Source of the DNA: Blastococcus atacamensis
GTDB taxonomy: Bacteria > Actinomycetota > Actinomycetes > Mycobacteriales > Geodermatophilaceae
DNA length: 46,018 nt
Direction: 5' to 3'
Assembly (NCBI RefSeq): GCF_002938425.1
Contig: NZ_POQU01000019.1
Location: 1 to 46,018 of the forward strand
The position numbers and the translations under genes were made by a program. The notes beneath the pieces were generated by a model. That model searched no databases. It was not told where the DNA came from and saw nothing but the letters and a program-made list of their open reading frames with translations. Below are positions 25,396 to 33,759 of this stretch, piece after piece; positions within the stretch are counted from its first letter, which is position 1; each line of letters opens with the position of its first letter.

Positions 25396-26898
25396 TCAGG
25401 CCGGTCCGACCAGCCGGGCCACGATCTCGGCCGAGAGCATCACCAGTGGCAGCCCGCCGCCGGGATGGGCCGAGCCGCCGACGAGGAACAGCCCGGGCAC
25501 CGGTGAGGCGTTCGCCGGGCGGAGGAACGCCGCGCGGCCGCCGTTGCTCGAGGTCCCGTAGATCGAGCCACCGGGGCTCCCGGTGTCGCGCTCGAGATCC
25601 GCGGGGGTGCGGACCACCCGCCGGCGCACCCGGTCCCGCACGTCGAGGCCGCGCGCGGCCATGACGTCCAGAACCCGGTCGGCGTAGCGGTCGGCCAGCC
25701 CGGGGGAATTCCAGTCCACCCCCCGCTCGGGGTCGTGCCGAGGCGCGTTGACCAGCACGAACCAGGACTCGCTGTCGGCGTCGGGCATCAGCGCGGGGTC
25801 GTCGGGGGCGCTCACGTACACCGTCGGGTCCTCCACCGGCACGGGTCGTCCGGCATGCCGCCCTGCCCCGAAGACCGCGTCGAACTCGGCGTCGTAGTCC
25901 TCCGGGAACAGCACCGTGTGGTGGGCGAGCCCCGGTGTGCGACCGCGCAGCGCCAGCAGCAGGACGAACCCGGCCAGCGACGGCGTCGCGCGCTCCAGGT
26001 CCCGGCGGACTCCGCGGGTCCGCCGGTCGTCGGGCAGCAGGCGGTCGTGCAGGACCGTGGCGTCGACCCCGGACACGACGACGTCGGCGGGCACCCGCGC
26101 GCCGCCGCCCAGCTCCACCCCGGCGGCCCGGCCGCCCTCGACGAGCACCCGGTGGACGGGACTGCCGGTCCGCAGCACGGCGCCGTGCGCGAGGGCCCGG
26201 TCCAGTACGGCGAGGGCCAACCGGTGGAGCCCGCCGCGCACGTACCAGGACCCGAAGGCCTGCTCGGCGTAGGGCACGGTGGCCAGCACCGCGGGCGCGC
26301 GCCGGGGGTCGGAGCCGGAGTAGGTGGCGTACCGGTCCAGGAGCGTGCGCAGGTGCGGGGAGTCCAGGTAGCGCCGGCCGACGCCGCGCAGGGACTGCCA
26401 GGGCGCGATCGCGGCCACGTCGGCCGGGTGGCGGGCCAGCCGGGCCAGGGTCGCGGCGCCGGCGAGGGGGGAGCGCAGGAACGGGCCCTCGCTGATCCGC
26501 CACATGGTCGCGGCCCGGTCCATCAGCGCGCTCCACTGCCGGCCGGCGCCGTCGCCGAGGGCCCGGTCGAGGGCGGCGGGAACCTCCTCGGACCGGCCGG
26601 GCACGGTCAGGCGGGTGCCGTCGGCGAACCGGTAACCGACGGCCGGGTCGAGGCGGACCAGGTCGACGGCGTCCTCGAGCGTGCCCCCGGTGGCGGTGAA
26701 CAGGTCGCGCAGCACCTGGGGGAGGGTGACCAGGCTGGGCCCGGTGTCGAAGGAGTGCCCGTCGCTGCTGGACCAGCCGAGCTTGCCGCCGGGCTCCGGG
26801 GCCTGCTCGAGCACCGTGACCGCATGGCCCAGGGCGGCCAGCCGCGCAGCCGCGGCCAGGCCGCCCAGCCCGGCGCCCACCACCACGACGCGCGTCAC
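25396..26898 (-). CDS. CrtI-like (phytoene desaturase family) FAD oxidoreductase
   Basis: A 500-residue flavoprotein. The N-terminal dinucleotide-binding motif VVVGAGLGGLAAAARLAALG (5-24) is followed by an acidic residue in LEQAPEPGGKLG, and the C-terminus has LFLVGGSAHPGGGLPLVML, both hallmarks of the CrtI/CrtN/CrtD family, which desaturates or isomerises carotenoids; related actinobacterial proteins act on other lipids. There is no crtB or crtE here, so a carotenoid role is not supported by context. It is convergent with the methyltransferase pseudogene, three bases apart. GTG start with TACGGT six bases upstream and no Shine-Dalgarno. Confidence 0.87.
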   Translation of the reverse strand: MTRVVVVGAGLGGLAAAARLAALGHAVTVLEQAPEPGGKLGWSSSDGHSFDTGPSLVTLPQVLRDLFTATGGTLEDAVDLVRLDPAVGYRFADGTRLTVPGRSEEVPAALDRALGDGAGRQWSALMDRAATMWRISEGPFLRSPLAGAATLARLARHPADVAAIAPWQSLRGVGRRYLDSPHLRTLLDRYATYSGSDPRRAPAVLATVPYAEQAFGSWYVRGGLHRLALAVLDRALAHGAVLRTGSPVHRVLVEGGRAAGVELGGGARVPADVVVSGVDATVLHDRLLPDDRRTRGVRRDLERATPSLAGFVLLLALRGRTPGLAHHTVLFPEDYDAEFDAVFGAGRHAGRPVPVEDPTVYVSAPDDPALMPDADSESWFVLVNAPRHDPERGVDWNSPGLADRYADRVLDVMAARGLDVRDRVRRRVVRTPADLERDTGSPGGSIYGTSSNGGRAAFLRPANASPVPGLFLVGGSAHPGGGLPLVMLSAEIVARLVGPA

Positions 26899-26904
26899 CG
26901 CTCC

Positions 26905-26910
26905 ACCGTA
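26905..26910 (-). promoter_or_regulatory. Candidate leaderless -10 (TACGGT), CrtI-like gene
   Basis: TACGGT on the minus strand ends six bases before the GTG at 26898. Confidence 0.4.
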
Positions 26911-27019
26911 GGGAAAGCGGCGGTCGATGCTGCGGATCTGGAGCCGGCGCCCGTTTGGCGGACGACTGACCGCGATGAAGGCACCCGGTCGGCTTCGGCT
27001 TTTGGGTTCAGACTGAGGC

Positions 27020-27048
27020 TTGACACGATGCGAGCGACATCACACAGT
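27020..27048 (+). promoter_or_regulatory. Promoter candidate for the FAD monooxygenase
   Basis: A consensus -35 TTGACA at 27020-27025 is followed after 17 bases by CACAGT at 27043-27048. The region 26990-27115 is noticeably less GC-rich than its surroundings. It would give a leader of about 80 bases. Confidence 0.5.
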
Positions 27049-27133
27049 GAGCGCCATCTCCATTCACGACGTCATACGGACGGCTGTCCGCACCGCACGC
27101 CGTGACATTCCTTCCCGTTGAAGAGGACTGCTC

Positions 27134-28750
27134 ATGACCGATCTGCAGATCCCCGTCCTCGTCGTGGGCGGCAGTCTCACCGGGCTGACCACCTCGGTGC
27201 ACCTGGCGTCGCAGGGTGTTCCACACCTGCTGGTCGAGCGGCACAGGGGGACGGCCGTGCACCCCCGTGCCGCGTCCTTCCACCAGCGCACCATGGAGAT
27301 CTTCCGCGGGGTCGGGTTGCAGGACGCCGTGGAGGCCGCCGCCGAGAAGGACTTCCTGCAGGACGGCGCGATCGTGTCGGTCTCGTCGCTGAGCAGTCCG
27401 GAGATGCAGTTCTTCTACCGGTCGTTCAACGAGGGGGTCGAGGACCTCAGCCCCACCCGGCGCCTGTTCATCACCCAGATAGGCCTGGAGCCCGTGCTCC
27501 GGGAGCGGGCCCGGGACCTCGGTGCCGACCTCCGGTACGGCACGGAGCTGGTCGGTTTCGAGCAGGACGACGAGGGGGTCACCTCGGTGCTCCGGACGCG
27601 CGACGACGGGAAGGAGATCACCGTCCGATCGGACTACCTGGTGGCGGCCGACGGCGCGCACAGCCCCGTCCGTGCCCGGTCCGGCATCGACATGGCAGGC
27701 CGGCCGCCGTTCGCCCAGTGCGCAACCATCTACTTCCAGGCCGACATGCGGGAGCTGATCGGCGACCGGAACCTGAGCGTGGTGTACGTGAACCAGCCCG
27801 ACCTGCTGGGCTTCTTCAGATTCTCCTTCACCGGCGACTCGGGGTTCCTCGCCGTCTTCTCCTCGACGAACCCCGACGGCACGAAAGACACCCATGTGTC
27901 CGAGGACCTCGACGAGCAGCGGTGCGTGGAGTTCGTGCGCAAGGCGCTGGGCGCTCCGGAGATCGCGGTGCGGATCGACGACGTGCAGCGCTGGACGGCG
28001 GCAGCGGCACATGCCGCGTCCTTCCAGGACCGCCGGGTGTTCTTGATCGGCGACGCCGCGCACGTGATGCCCCCGACCGGGGGGTTCGGCGGGAACACCG
28101 GGATCGCCGACGCCCACGGACTGGCCTGGAGACTGGCGATGGTCTCCCGCGGCCTGGCCGGTCCTGGCCTGCTCGACAGCTACGACGAGGAGCGGCGTCC
28201 GGTCAGCGACCTGATCGTCGAGCAGGCATACACCCGGTACGTCCTGCGGGTCGATCCGTCCCTTCCGCGCGAGGGGCTCGCCGCGCCGCTCGACGACCCG
28301 TCCATCGAGCTGGGGCCGATCTACCGGTCGCGAGCGGTCGTGCCCGACGGCGACGACGACGGGGCTCTCCTGGTCGATCCCCGGCAGCCCTCCGGCCGGC
28401 CGGGCACCCGCGCCCCGCACCTCTGGGTCGAGGTGGCCGGTGAGCGCGCGTCGATCCTGGACGTCTTCGGTGACGGTTTCGTGCTGCTGGCGGCCGCCGA
28501 GGGCCAGACCTGGTGCGACGCCACGGAGGAGCTGGTCGGTGGGGCGCAGCTGCCGGTGCGTGCCCTCCGGGTGGCAGCCGGGGAGCGGATCCACGACCCG
28601 GCGGGCGCCTTTCCGGAGGCGTACGGGATCGGTCCCACGGGTGCCGTGCTGGTCCGGCCCGACGGCATAGTCGCCTGGCGGTCGGCCGGCTCGCAGGAGC
28701 GGCCCGCCACCGTGCTGCGTGAGGTGTTGGCGCGGCTATTGGCACGCTGA
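27134..28750 (+). CDS. FAD-dependent monooxygenase (aromatic hydroxylase type)
   Basis: A 538-residue class A flavoprotein hydroxylase of the PheA/TfdB, MhpA and RdmE group. It shows the GxGxxG-type start VLVVGGSLTGLTTSVHLAS, the DG motif VAADGAHSPVRAR (around 175-187) that binds FAD and NAD(P)H, and the GD motif VFLIGDAAHVMPPTGGFGGN (around 305-325). The C-terminal 140 residues look like the thioredoxin-like domain of this group. It would hydroxylate a phenol or aromatic polyketide with NAD(P)H and oxygen; no other aromatic-degradation gene is adjacent. A GAAGAGGA site precedes the ATG. It uses a few more A/T-ending codons than its neighbours, which could hint at transfer. Confidence 0.88.
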   Translation: MTDLQIPVLVVGGSLTGLTTSVHLASQGVPHLLVERHRGTAVHPRAASFHQRTMEIFRGVGLQDAVEAAAEKDFLQDGAIVSVSSLSSPEMQFFYRSFNEGVEDLSPTRRLFITQIGLEPVLRERARDLGADLRYGTELVGFEQDDEGVTSVLRTRDDGKEITVRSDYLVAADGAHSPVRARSGIDMAGRPPFAQCATIYFQADMRELIGDRNLSVVYVNQPDLLGFFRFSFTGDSGFLAVFSSTNPDGTKDTHVSEDLDEQRCVEFVRKALGAPEIAVRIDDVQRWTAAAAHAASFQDRRVFLIGDAAHVMPPTGGFGGNTGIADAHGLAWRLAMVSRGLAGPGLLDSYDEERRPVSDLIVEQAYTRYVLRVDPSLPREGLAAPLDDPSIELGPIYRSRAVVPDGDDDGALLVDPRQPSGRPGTRAPHLWVEVAGERASILDVFGDGFVLLAAAEGQTWCDATEELVGGAQLPVRALRVAAGERIHDPAGAFPEAYGIGPTGAVLVRPDGIVAWRSAGSQERPATVLREVLARLLAR

Positions 28751-29228
28751 CCCGGGCGTGGAGCCTGCTCGCCCGTTCCCGGTCCGGTCCTCCGCCGGGC
28801 ACGGGTGGCGCGCCGGACGAACATGGAAGGCAGCACCGCGTGTCAGGATGCCGGCCCGGTGTCGCCGCGATCCCGGTCGTGCCGTCCCTGGTCGCTCGCG
28901 GGGACTGCCCGACGACGACGTGCGCGCCACGGTCCTATCACACGGCCTCCGCGGGGGAGCGCTGCGACCTCCTGGCGGCCGCCACCCTCACCACCCTCGA
29001 GGACCACGAGTCGCCCTGCCCGAGGTCCTGCCGCAGCTGCCGCTGGACACCGGCACCCTCGAGTCGGTGGAGGTGTGGGGCGAGGGGGCGCAGGTGCGGC
29101 TCGCCGTCGGCTCGTTCGTCGTCTTCACGGTGTATCTGCGGCAGCGGGGGTCACCGGAGTCCGAGCCGGTGGGCGCCGCACACGTGGACACCGGTCAGAC
29201 GGGGTGACCGGTCAGACGGGGTGACCGG
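28751..29228. other. Low-information region with a possible decayed gene
   Basis: Between the monooxygenase and the convergent PP2C gene there is no firm gene. Up to about 29000 coding character seems to switch between frames; after that the frame ending at 29207 looks coding. I read this as a possible decayed or frameshifted small gene. Confidence 0.3.
28920..29207 (+). CDS. Possible small hypothetical protein (doubtful)
   Basis: A 95-residue frame from GTG 28920. Only its second half (for example LESVEVWGEGAQVRLAVGS, then FVVFTVYLRQRG) has the residue mix of a real protein; the first 35 residues are Arg/Pro/His-rich and look like an out-of-frame read. No ribosome binding site. Its stop codon is inside the 17-bp tandem repeat. 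It may be the 3' remnant of a frameshifted gene. Confidence 0.25.
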   Translation: MRATVLSHGLRGGALRPPGGRHPHHPRGPRVALPEVLPQLPLDTGTLESVEVWGEGAQVRLAVGSFVVFTVYLRQRGSPESEPVGAAHVDTGQTG

Positions 29229-29232
29229 TCAG
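29190..29232. repeat. 17-bp tandem repeat, about 2.5 copies
   Basis: ACCGGTCAGACGGGGTG occurs at 29190-29206 and 29207-29223, and its first nine bases again at 29224-29232. The third copy runs into the stop codon of the PP2C gene, and the hypothetical frame ends within the first two. Confidence 0.85.
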
Positions 29233-30890
29233 CGCGGGACGGTGAGCGCCAGGACGGCGAGGTCGTCGTGCTCGTGGCGCGAACCCGCCAGCTGCTGCTC
29301 GACGGCGGCCGCGACCGCGCCGACGGTCGCCTCGGCGTCCAGGGGAGCGCCCGCGACCACCCGCAGCAGGCCGTCCTCGCCGAACTGGCGGCCGGCGTCG
29401 TCCCGCGCCTCGGTGACCCCGTCGGTGTAGAGGACCAGTGTCGAGCCGGGCGTCAGGTCGAGCTCGATCTCGGAGAAGCTCACGTCGGCGTCGATCCCCA
29501 GCGGGCGCCCGGGAGTGCCGACCTCCTCGGCCGAGCCGTCGCTGCTGCGGAGCACCGGCAGCGGGTGGCCGGCGACGCTCAGCCGGGCACGCTGCCCTGA
29601 GCCGGCCGGTTCGAGGACGAGGCAGCAAGCGGTGACGAAGCGCAGCGGGGCGTCACCCTGCTGGTGCAGGAGCGCGGCGTTGACCGCAGCGAGGATCTCG
29701 GCCGGACTGCCGACGGCCGAGGCGGCACGCGCGGTGTGCCGGGTGACCGCGGTGACCGCAGCGGCCTCCGCTCCCGTGCCGCACACGTCGGCGATCAGCG
29801 CCATCCACCGCCCGTCGGGCAGCGGCATCACGTCGTAGGTGTCGCCGCCCACCAGGGCGGCGTCGGCGCCGGGGCGGTACCGGGCGGCGAGCTGGAGTCC
29901 GGGGATGACCGGGAGGTGGGAGGGCAGCAGGCTGCGCTGCAGGGTGTCGGCCAGCTGCCGCACGTGGGACTCGGCCCGCAGCCGGTCGAGGAACTGGCCG
30001 ATCTGACGGCCGGCGTGCGCGAGCACGTCGAGCAGCTCGGGAGGCACCGGGCGGGGCCCGGTCGAGAACAGCTCGCACACGGCCAGCACGGTGTCGCCCC
30101 GGAGCACGGGGAACGCGACACCGGTGCGCAGCCCGTCCGCCCGCACGGCGTCCTGGCGCACGACGGCGGGGTCGGTGCCCAGGTTCTCCATCACGACCGG
30201 CACCCGCCGCTGCCACGCACGGCCGGGGAGCCCTTCACCTCGGCGGAAGAGCCGGCGCGGCGCATCGGCCGCGAGCGCGGGCACGTCGGCGCCCGGGGCG
30301 GTCCAGGTTCCGGCATGCCGGAGCCGTCCCCGGTCACCGTCGGCCTGCCAGAGCAGGGCGGCATCCCAGTCGAGCTCGGTGCACAACGTGGGCAGCAGCT
30401 GCTGGAAGGCGACGTCGGCATCGGGTGCCTCGGTCAGTGCCGCCGTCACCCGCAGCGTGGCGGCCAGGTAGCGGCTGACCTCGAACTGCCGCTCCAGCAG
30501 GATCGTCGTGCTCGCGTCGCGCAGGACGGCGACCACGAGGGCGTCACCGGGCTCGTCGTCGGCCGACGGCGTCAGCCGGGAGAGGGTCAGGTCGATCGGC
30601 ACCTCGTGCCCGGCCGCGTGCAGCGCCGGCACCTGCGTGGTGGCTCCCACGAGCTTTCCCTCGCCCGTGGCGCGGTAACGGGAGAACCCCTCGGTGTGCC
30701 CGCGGCGCAGTCGTTCGGGCATGAGCACCTGCAGCGGGCGGCCCACGAGCGCGGCCGCGTCGTGACCCAGCAGCGTCGTGACCGACGGGCTCACGTAGGC
30801 GATGCGCCCGTCGCCGTCGGCCACCACCACGGTGTCCGGAAGCGCCGCGAGCAGCGTGCCGGCGGATATGCCCGCCGTGTTCTCAGGCAC
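29229..30890 (-). CDS. PAS-GAF-PP2C (SpoIIE-type) phosphatase
   Basis: A 553-residue soluble sensor phosphatase. A PAS domain (about 10-135, with LPDTVVVADGDGRIAYVSPS) and a GAF domain (about 145-310) precede a PPM/SpoIIE domain (about 335-550) with GGDTYDV, ADVCGTGAEAAA, YTDGVTEARD and HDDLAVLAL, which keep the metal-binding aspartates; the usual GHG after the second aspartate is GTG here. Such proteins dephosphorylate anti-sigma-factor antagonists and so tune stress sigma factors; the partner is not in this window. I chose GTG 30890 because GAGGGG lies five bases upstream; an ATG at 30914 would add eight residues. Confidence 0.9.
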   Translation of the reverse strand: MPENTAGISAGTLLAALPDTVVVADGDGRIAYVSPSVTTLLGHDAAALVGRPLQVLMPERLRRGHTEGFSRYRATGEGKLVGATTQVPALHAAGHEVPIDLTLSRLTPSADDEPGDALVVAVLRDASTTILLERQFEVSRYLAATLRVTAALTEAPDADVAFQQLLPTLCTELDWDAALLWQADGDRGRLRHAGTWTAPGADVPALAADAPRRLFRRGEGLPGRAWQRRVPVVMENLGTDPAVVRQDAVRADGLRTGVAFPVLRGDTVLAVCELFSTGPRPVPPELLDVLAHAGRQIGQFLDRLRAESHVRQLADTLQRSLLPSHLPVIPGLQLAARYRPGADAALVGGDTYDVMPLPDGRWMALIADVCGTGAEAAAVTAVTRHTARAASAVGSPAEILAAVNAALLHQQGDAPLRFVTACCLVLEPAGSGQRARLSVAGHPLPVLRSSDGSAEEVGTPGRPLGIDADVSFSEIELDLTPGSTLVLYTDGVTEARDDAGRQFGEDGLLRVVAGAPLDAEATVGAVAAAVEQQLAGSRHEHDDLAVLALTVPR

Positions 30891-31030
30891 CTCGTCCCCT
30901 CTGAGCCGTTGCATCCCCCGTGCCGGGCGGCGAGGCCCGGTCGAGCCACCATCTCATACGCGCGGTGAGGGAATGAACACAAATCGTCAATATGTGGCCA
31001 TGTCGACATGGAGACGTGGCGACCTGTCGA

Positions 31031-32149
31031 TCAGAAGGCGTAGCGGACCCGGAGCCACGGGGCGTCGCGGGCGATCAGCTCCCGCAACCGGACCAGGGTG
31101 GCCCGTTTCACGTCCGCCCGGTACCGCACGTTGTCCTGGCCGTTCTGGCTCCGCTTCGGCTCCTGCAGCTCCGGGCGCCAGAGCAGCTCCTCTGCGGTGG
31201 GGTGCCAGCCGAGGTTCACCTCGTGCAGCGCCTCGTTGTGCGTGAGCAGGATGACCTCGGCGGCCGCCTGCGCCTTGGCGGCCGGTCCCAGGACGTCGTC
31301 CAGCTGCCGAAGCAGCCCGGCCCACGCGTCCTCCCAGCCGTCGCGGAGCACGACGGGGGAGAGGTTGAGATGCACCTCGTAGCCGGCCGCCACGAAGTCG
31401 TCGACCGCGGCGATCCGCTCCGCCACCCGGCTGGTGCGCACGTCGAGCACCCGGGCGTCGTCGTCGGGCGTCACCGAGAACCGGATGCGCGTGCGCCCGG
31501 CAGGATCCAGGTCGAGCAGGTTCCGGTTGACGTACTTCGTCGCGAACGAGGCCTTCGCCGTCGGCAGGTCGCGGAAGGTGGCCACCAGATCGGCGACGTT
31601 GTCGCTGACCAGCGCGTCCACCGAGCAGTCGCTGTTCTCGCCGATGTCGTAGACCCAGCTCTCCGCGTCGCGCTGGTCGGGCTCGGGTTTGGGGCCCTGG
31701 CTGGCGACGTGCCGGCGCAGGTGGGCGGTGATCTGCTCGATGTTGGTGAACACCGTGATCGGGTTCGCGAAGCCCTTGCGCCGGGGGACGTAGCAGTAGG
31801 CGCAGGCCATGGCGCACCCGTTCGCCAGGCCGGGGGCGATGAAGTCGGCGGAGCGCCCGTTGGGCCGGGTGGTCAGCCCCTTGCGGACGCCCAGCACCAG
31901 CGTCTCGGTCTTGACGCGCACCCAGCGGTCGACGTTGCCGGCGTTGCCGTGCAGCTCCGGGATCTGCCAGTGGGAGGGCACCTCGACCACCTCGGCGTCC
32001 GGGAACCGGCCGAGCACCTGGCGGCCGCGGGCCGACTCCAGGGCCGCGGGCTCGGCGTAGATGCGGCGGACCGCGAGCAGGCGGTTGGGTGGCATGGGCG
32101 TCGGCGGGGACCCGACGTCGAAGAGGGTGAGCGGCTCCGCGGCTGCCAT
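31031..32149 (-). CDS. Spore photoproduct lyase family radical SAM protein
   Basis: A 372-residue radical SAM enzyme with the cluster motif CAMACAYC (Cys112, 116, 119), spaced C-x3-C-x2-C as in the SPL family, in the context ANGCAMACAYCYVPRR. A further cysteine in ENSDCSVDAL (Cys175) sits where SPL has its hydrogen-donating cysteine, though the loop before it is longer. SPL repairs the UV thymine dimer of spore DNA. Actinobacteria outside the endospore formers carry homologues whose substrate is unproven; a UV-damage role is plausible but inferred. Start ATG 32149. It is divergent from the alcohol dehydrogenase gene by 133 bases. Confidence 0.87.
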   Translation of the reverse strand: MAAAEPLTLFDVGSPPTPMPPNRLLAVRRIYAEPAALESARGRQVLGRFPDAEVVEVPSHWQIPELHGNAGNVDRWVRVKTETLVLGVRKGLTTRPNGRSADFIAPGLANGCAMACAYCYVPRRKGFANPITVFTNIEQITAHLRRHVASQGPKPEPDQRDAESWVYDIGENSDCSVDALVSDNVADLVATFRDLPTAKASFATKYVNRNLLDLDPAGRTRIRFSVTPDDDARVLDVRTSRVAERIAAVDDFVAAGYEVHLNLSPVVLRDGWEDAWAGLLRQLDDVLGPAAKAQAAAEVILLTHNEALHEVNLGWHPTAEELLWRPELQEPKRSQNGQDNVRYRADVKRATLVRLRELIARDAPWLRVRYAF

Positions 32150-32282
32150 GCCAGGTGCAGCACGCGGTGCGGAGGGGGCATTCCTGGCGGTGGGCGCGTC
32201 GGACCTGCGGTTGCGGCCCTCCGACCCCGGGCACTCCGGAACCGGGCGGCACCCGGATGGGGTGCCCGACGACGGGAGTCCC

Positions 32283-33467
32283 ATGAAGGCAGTGACCTGG
32301 CACGGACAGCGCGACGTACGAGTCGAGGAGGTGCCCGACCCGATCGTGGCTGAACCGACCGACGCTGTCATCCGGGTGACGACGTCGAACATCTGCGGCT
32401 CGGATCTGCACCTGTACGAGCCCTTGTCGCCGTTCATGGGGGTGGGGAACATCCTCGGCCACGAGAACATGGGTCAGGTCGTGGAGGTCGGGTCGGCAGT
32501 CTCGAACCTCAGGGTGGGGGACCGCGTCGCCATCCCCTTCCAGATCTCCTGCGGGCACTGCTGGATGTGTGAACGGCAGCTCTACACGCAGTGCGAGACC
32601 ACCCAGGTGCGCGAGCACGGCACCGGCGCGGCGCTGTTCGGCTTCTCCAAGCTCTACGGCGAGGTCGCCGGCGGGCAGGCGGAGTACCTGCGGGTGCCGC
32701 AGGCCCAGTTCACCCACATCCCGCTGCCGGACGGGCCGCCGGACGACCGGTTCGCCTACCTGTCGGACATCCTCCCGACGGCGTGGCAGGGCGTGGAGTA
32801 CGCGGCGGTGCCCGAGGGCGGCACGCTCGTCGTCCTGGGCCTGGGGCCCATCGGTGACTTCGCCTGCCGGATCGCGCAGCACAAGGGCTACCGCGTGATC
32901 GGTGTCGACCTGGTGCCGGAGCGGCTGGAGCGCGTGCGGGCCCGCGGGATCGAGGTGGTGGACCTGAACGAGGTCGAGGAGATCGGCGATGCCATCCGCG
33001 ATCTGACCGGCGGCCGCGGTCCGGACTCCGTGCTGGACGCCGTCGGCATGGAGGCGCACGGCTCGCCGGCCACGAGCTTCGTCCAGAAGGCGGCCGGTCT
33101 GCTGCCCAAGGCGATCTCCGCGCCGCTCATGGAGCACGCGGGCGTCGACCGGCTCAACGCGCTCTACTCGGCGATCGACATCGTCCGGCGCGGCGGCACC
33201 ATCTCGCTGTCGGGCGTCTACGGCGGCGCCGCCGACCCCGTGCCGCTGATGACGATGTTCGACAAGCAGATCCAGCTGCGCATGGGGCAGTGCAACGTCA
33301 AGCGCTGGATCCCCGAGATCATGCCGCTGCTCACCGACGCCGACCCCCTGGGCTGCGACACGTTCGCCACCCACCGGGTGCCGCTGTCGGAGGCGCCCGA
33401 GATGTACAGCAAGTTCCAGAAGAAGCAGGACGGCGTGGTGAAGGTGCAGCTGAAGCCGGAGCTCTGA
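32283..33467 (+). CDS. Zinc-dependent alcohol dehydrogenase family protein
   Basis: A 394-residue medium-chain dehydrogenase/reductase. Catalytic zinc ligands are Cys38 (NICGSDLHLY), His60 and Glu61 (GHEN); the structural zinc site is C90-x2-C93-x2-C96-x7-C104. The coenzyme-binding motif GLGPIG comes at about residue 190, followed by GVDLVPERL, whose acidic residue favours NAD. The long insert after the structural zinc loop and the overall length resemble the glutathione-independent formaldehyde dehydrogenase branch, which dismutates aldehydes with tightly bound NAD; the real substrate is not known. It stands alone and ends at a strong hairpin. Confidence 0.9.
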   Translation: MKAVTWHGQRDVRVEEVPDPIVAEPTDAVIRVTTSNICGSDLHLYEPLSPFMGVGNILGHENMGQVVEVGSAVSNLRVGDRVAIPFQISCGHCWMCERQLYTQCETTQVREHGTGAALFGFSKLYGEVAGGQAEYLRVPQAQFTHIPLPDGPPDDRFAYLSDILPTAWQGVEYAAVPEGGTLVVLGLGPIGDFACRIAQHKGYRVIGVDLVPERLERVRARGIEVVDLNEVEEIGDAIRDLTGGRGPDSVLDAVGMEAHGSPATSFVQKAAGLLPKAISAPLMEHAGVDRLNALYSAIDIVRRGGTISLSGVYGGAADPVPLMTMFDKQIQLRMGQCNVKRWIPEIMPLLTDADPLGCDTFATHRVPLSEAPEMYSKFQKKQDGVVKVQLKPEL

Positions 33468-33472
33468 GTTCC

Positions 33473-33502
33473 CCGGCGCCCCACCGCACGGCGGGGCGCC
33501 GG
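33473..33502 (+). terminator. Terminator-like hairpin after the dehydrogenase
   Basis: CCGGCGCCCC (33473-33482) and GGGGCGCCGG (33493-33502) pair perfectly; a short inner CCG/CGG extends the stem. It begins five bases after the stop codon. Confidence 0.65.
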
Positions 33503-33759
33503 CCACCCGCCCGGTGCGACACCGCGCCGGTGGCCGGCATCGATCCGGACGCCGACCTCGGGGGGCGCGAGCGGGGCGCTGGACGACGCCGTGGTGCACC
33601 ACGAGGCCCGGGCGGGCGCGGTGGTGCAGGCGGTCGCCGCCTTCGACCCGGGGGCTCGCGGGCGCCGGGGCTGCCGGCTCGGTCCTGCTCCGGACGGCAG
33701 GCGGGGCTGGTCCCGCGCGCGGGCGGGGCTCCAAGTGGCGCCGTTCGCCTCCCGAGCGG
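33503..33759. other. Gap with no supported gene
   Basis: About 260 bases between the dehydrogenase terminator and the convergent GAF-ANTAR gene. Short stretches such as LDDAVVHHEARAGAVVQAVA look coding-like in one frame but have no start signal or homologue that I recognise; it may be a gene remnant. Confidence 0.3.

Noticed and set aside
25396-26898. Carotenoid biosynthesis cluster
   Set aside because: Only a CrtI-like oxidoreductase is present; crtB, crtE, crtY and similar genes are absent from the window.
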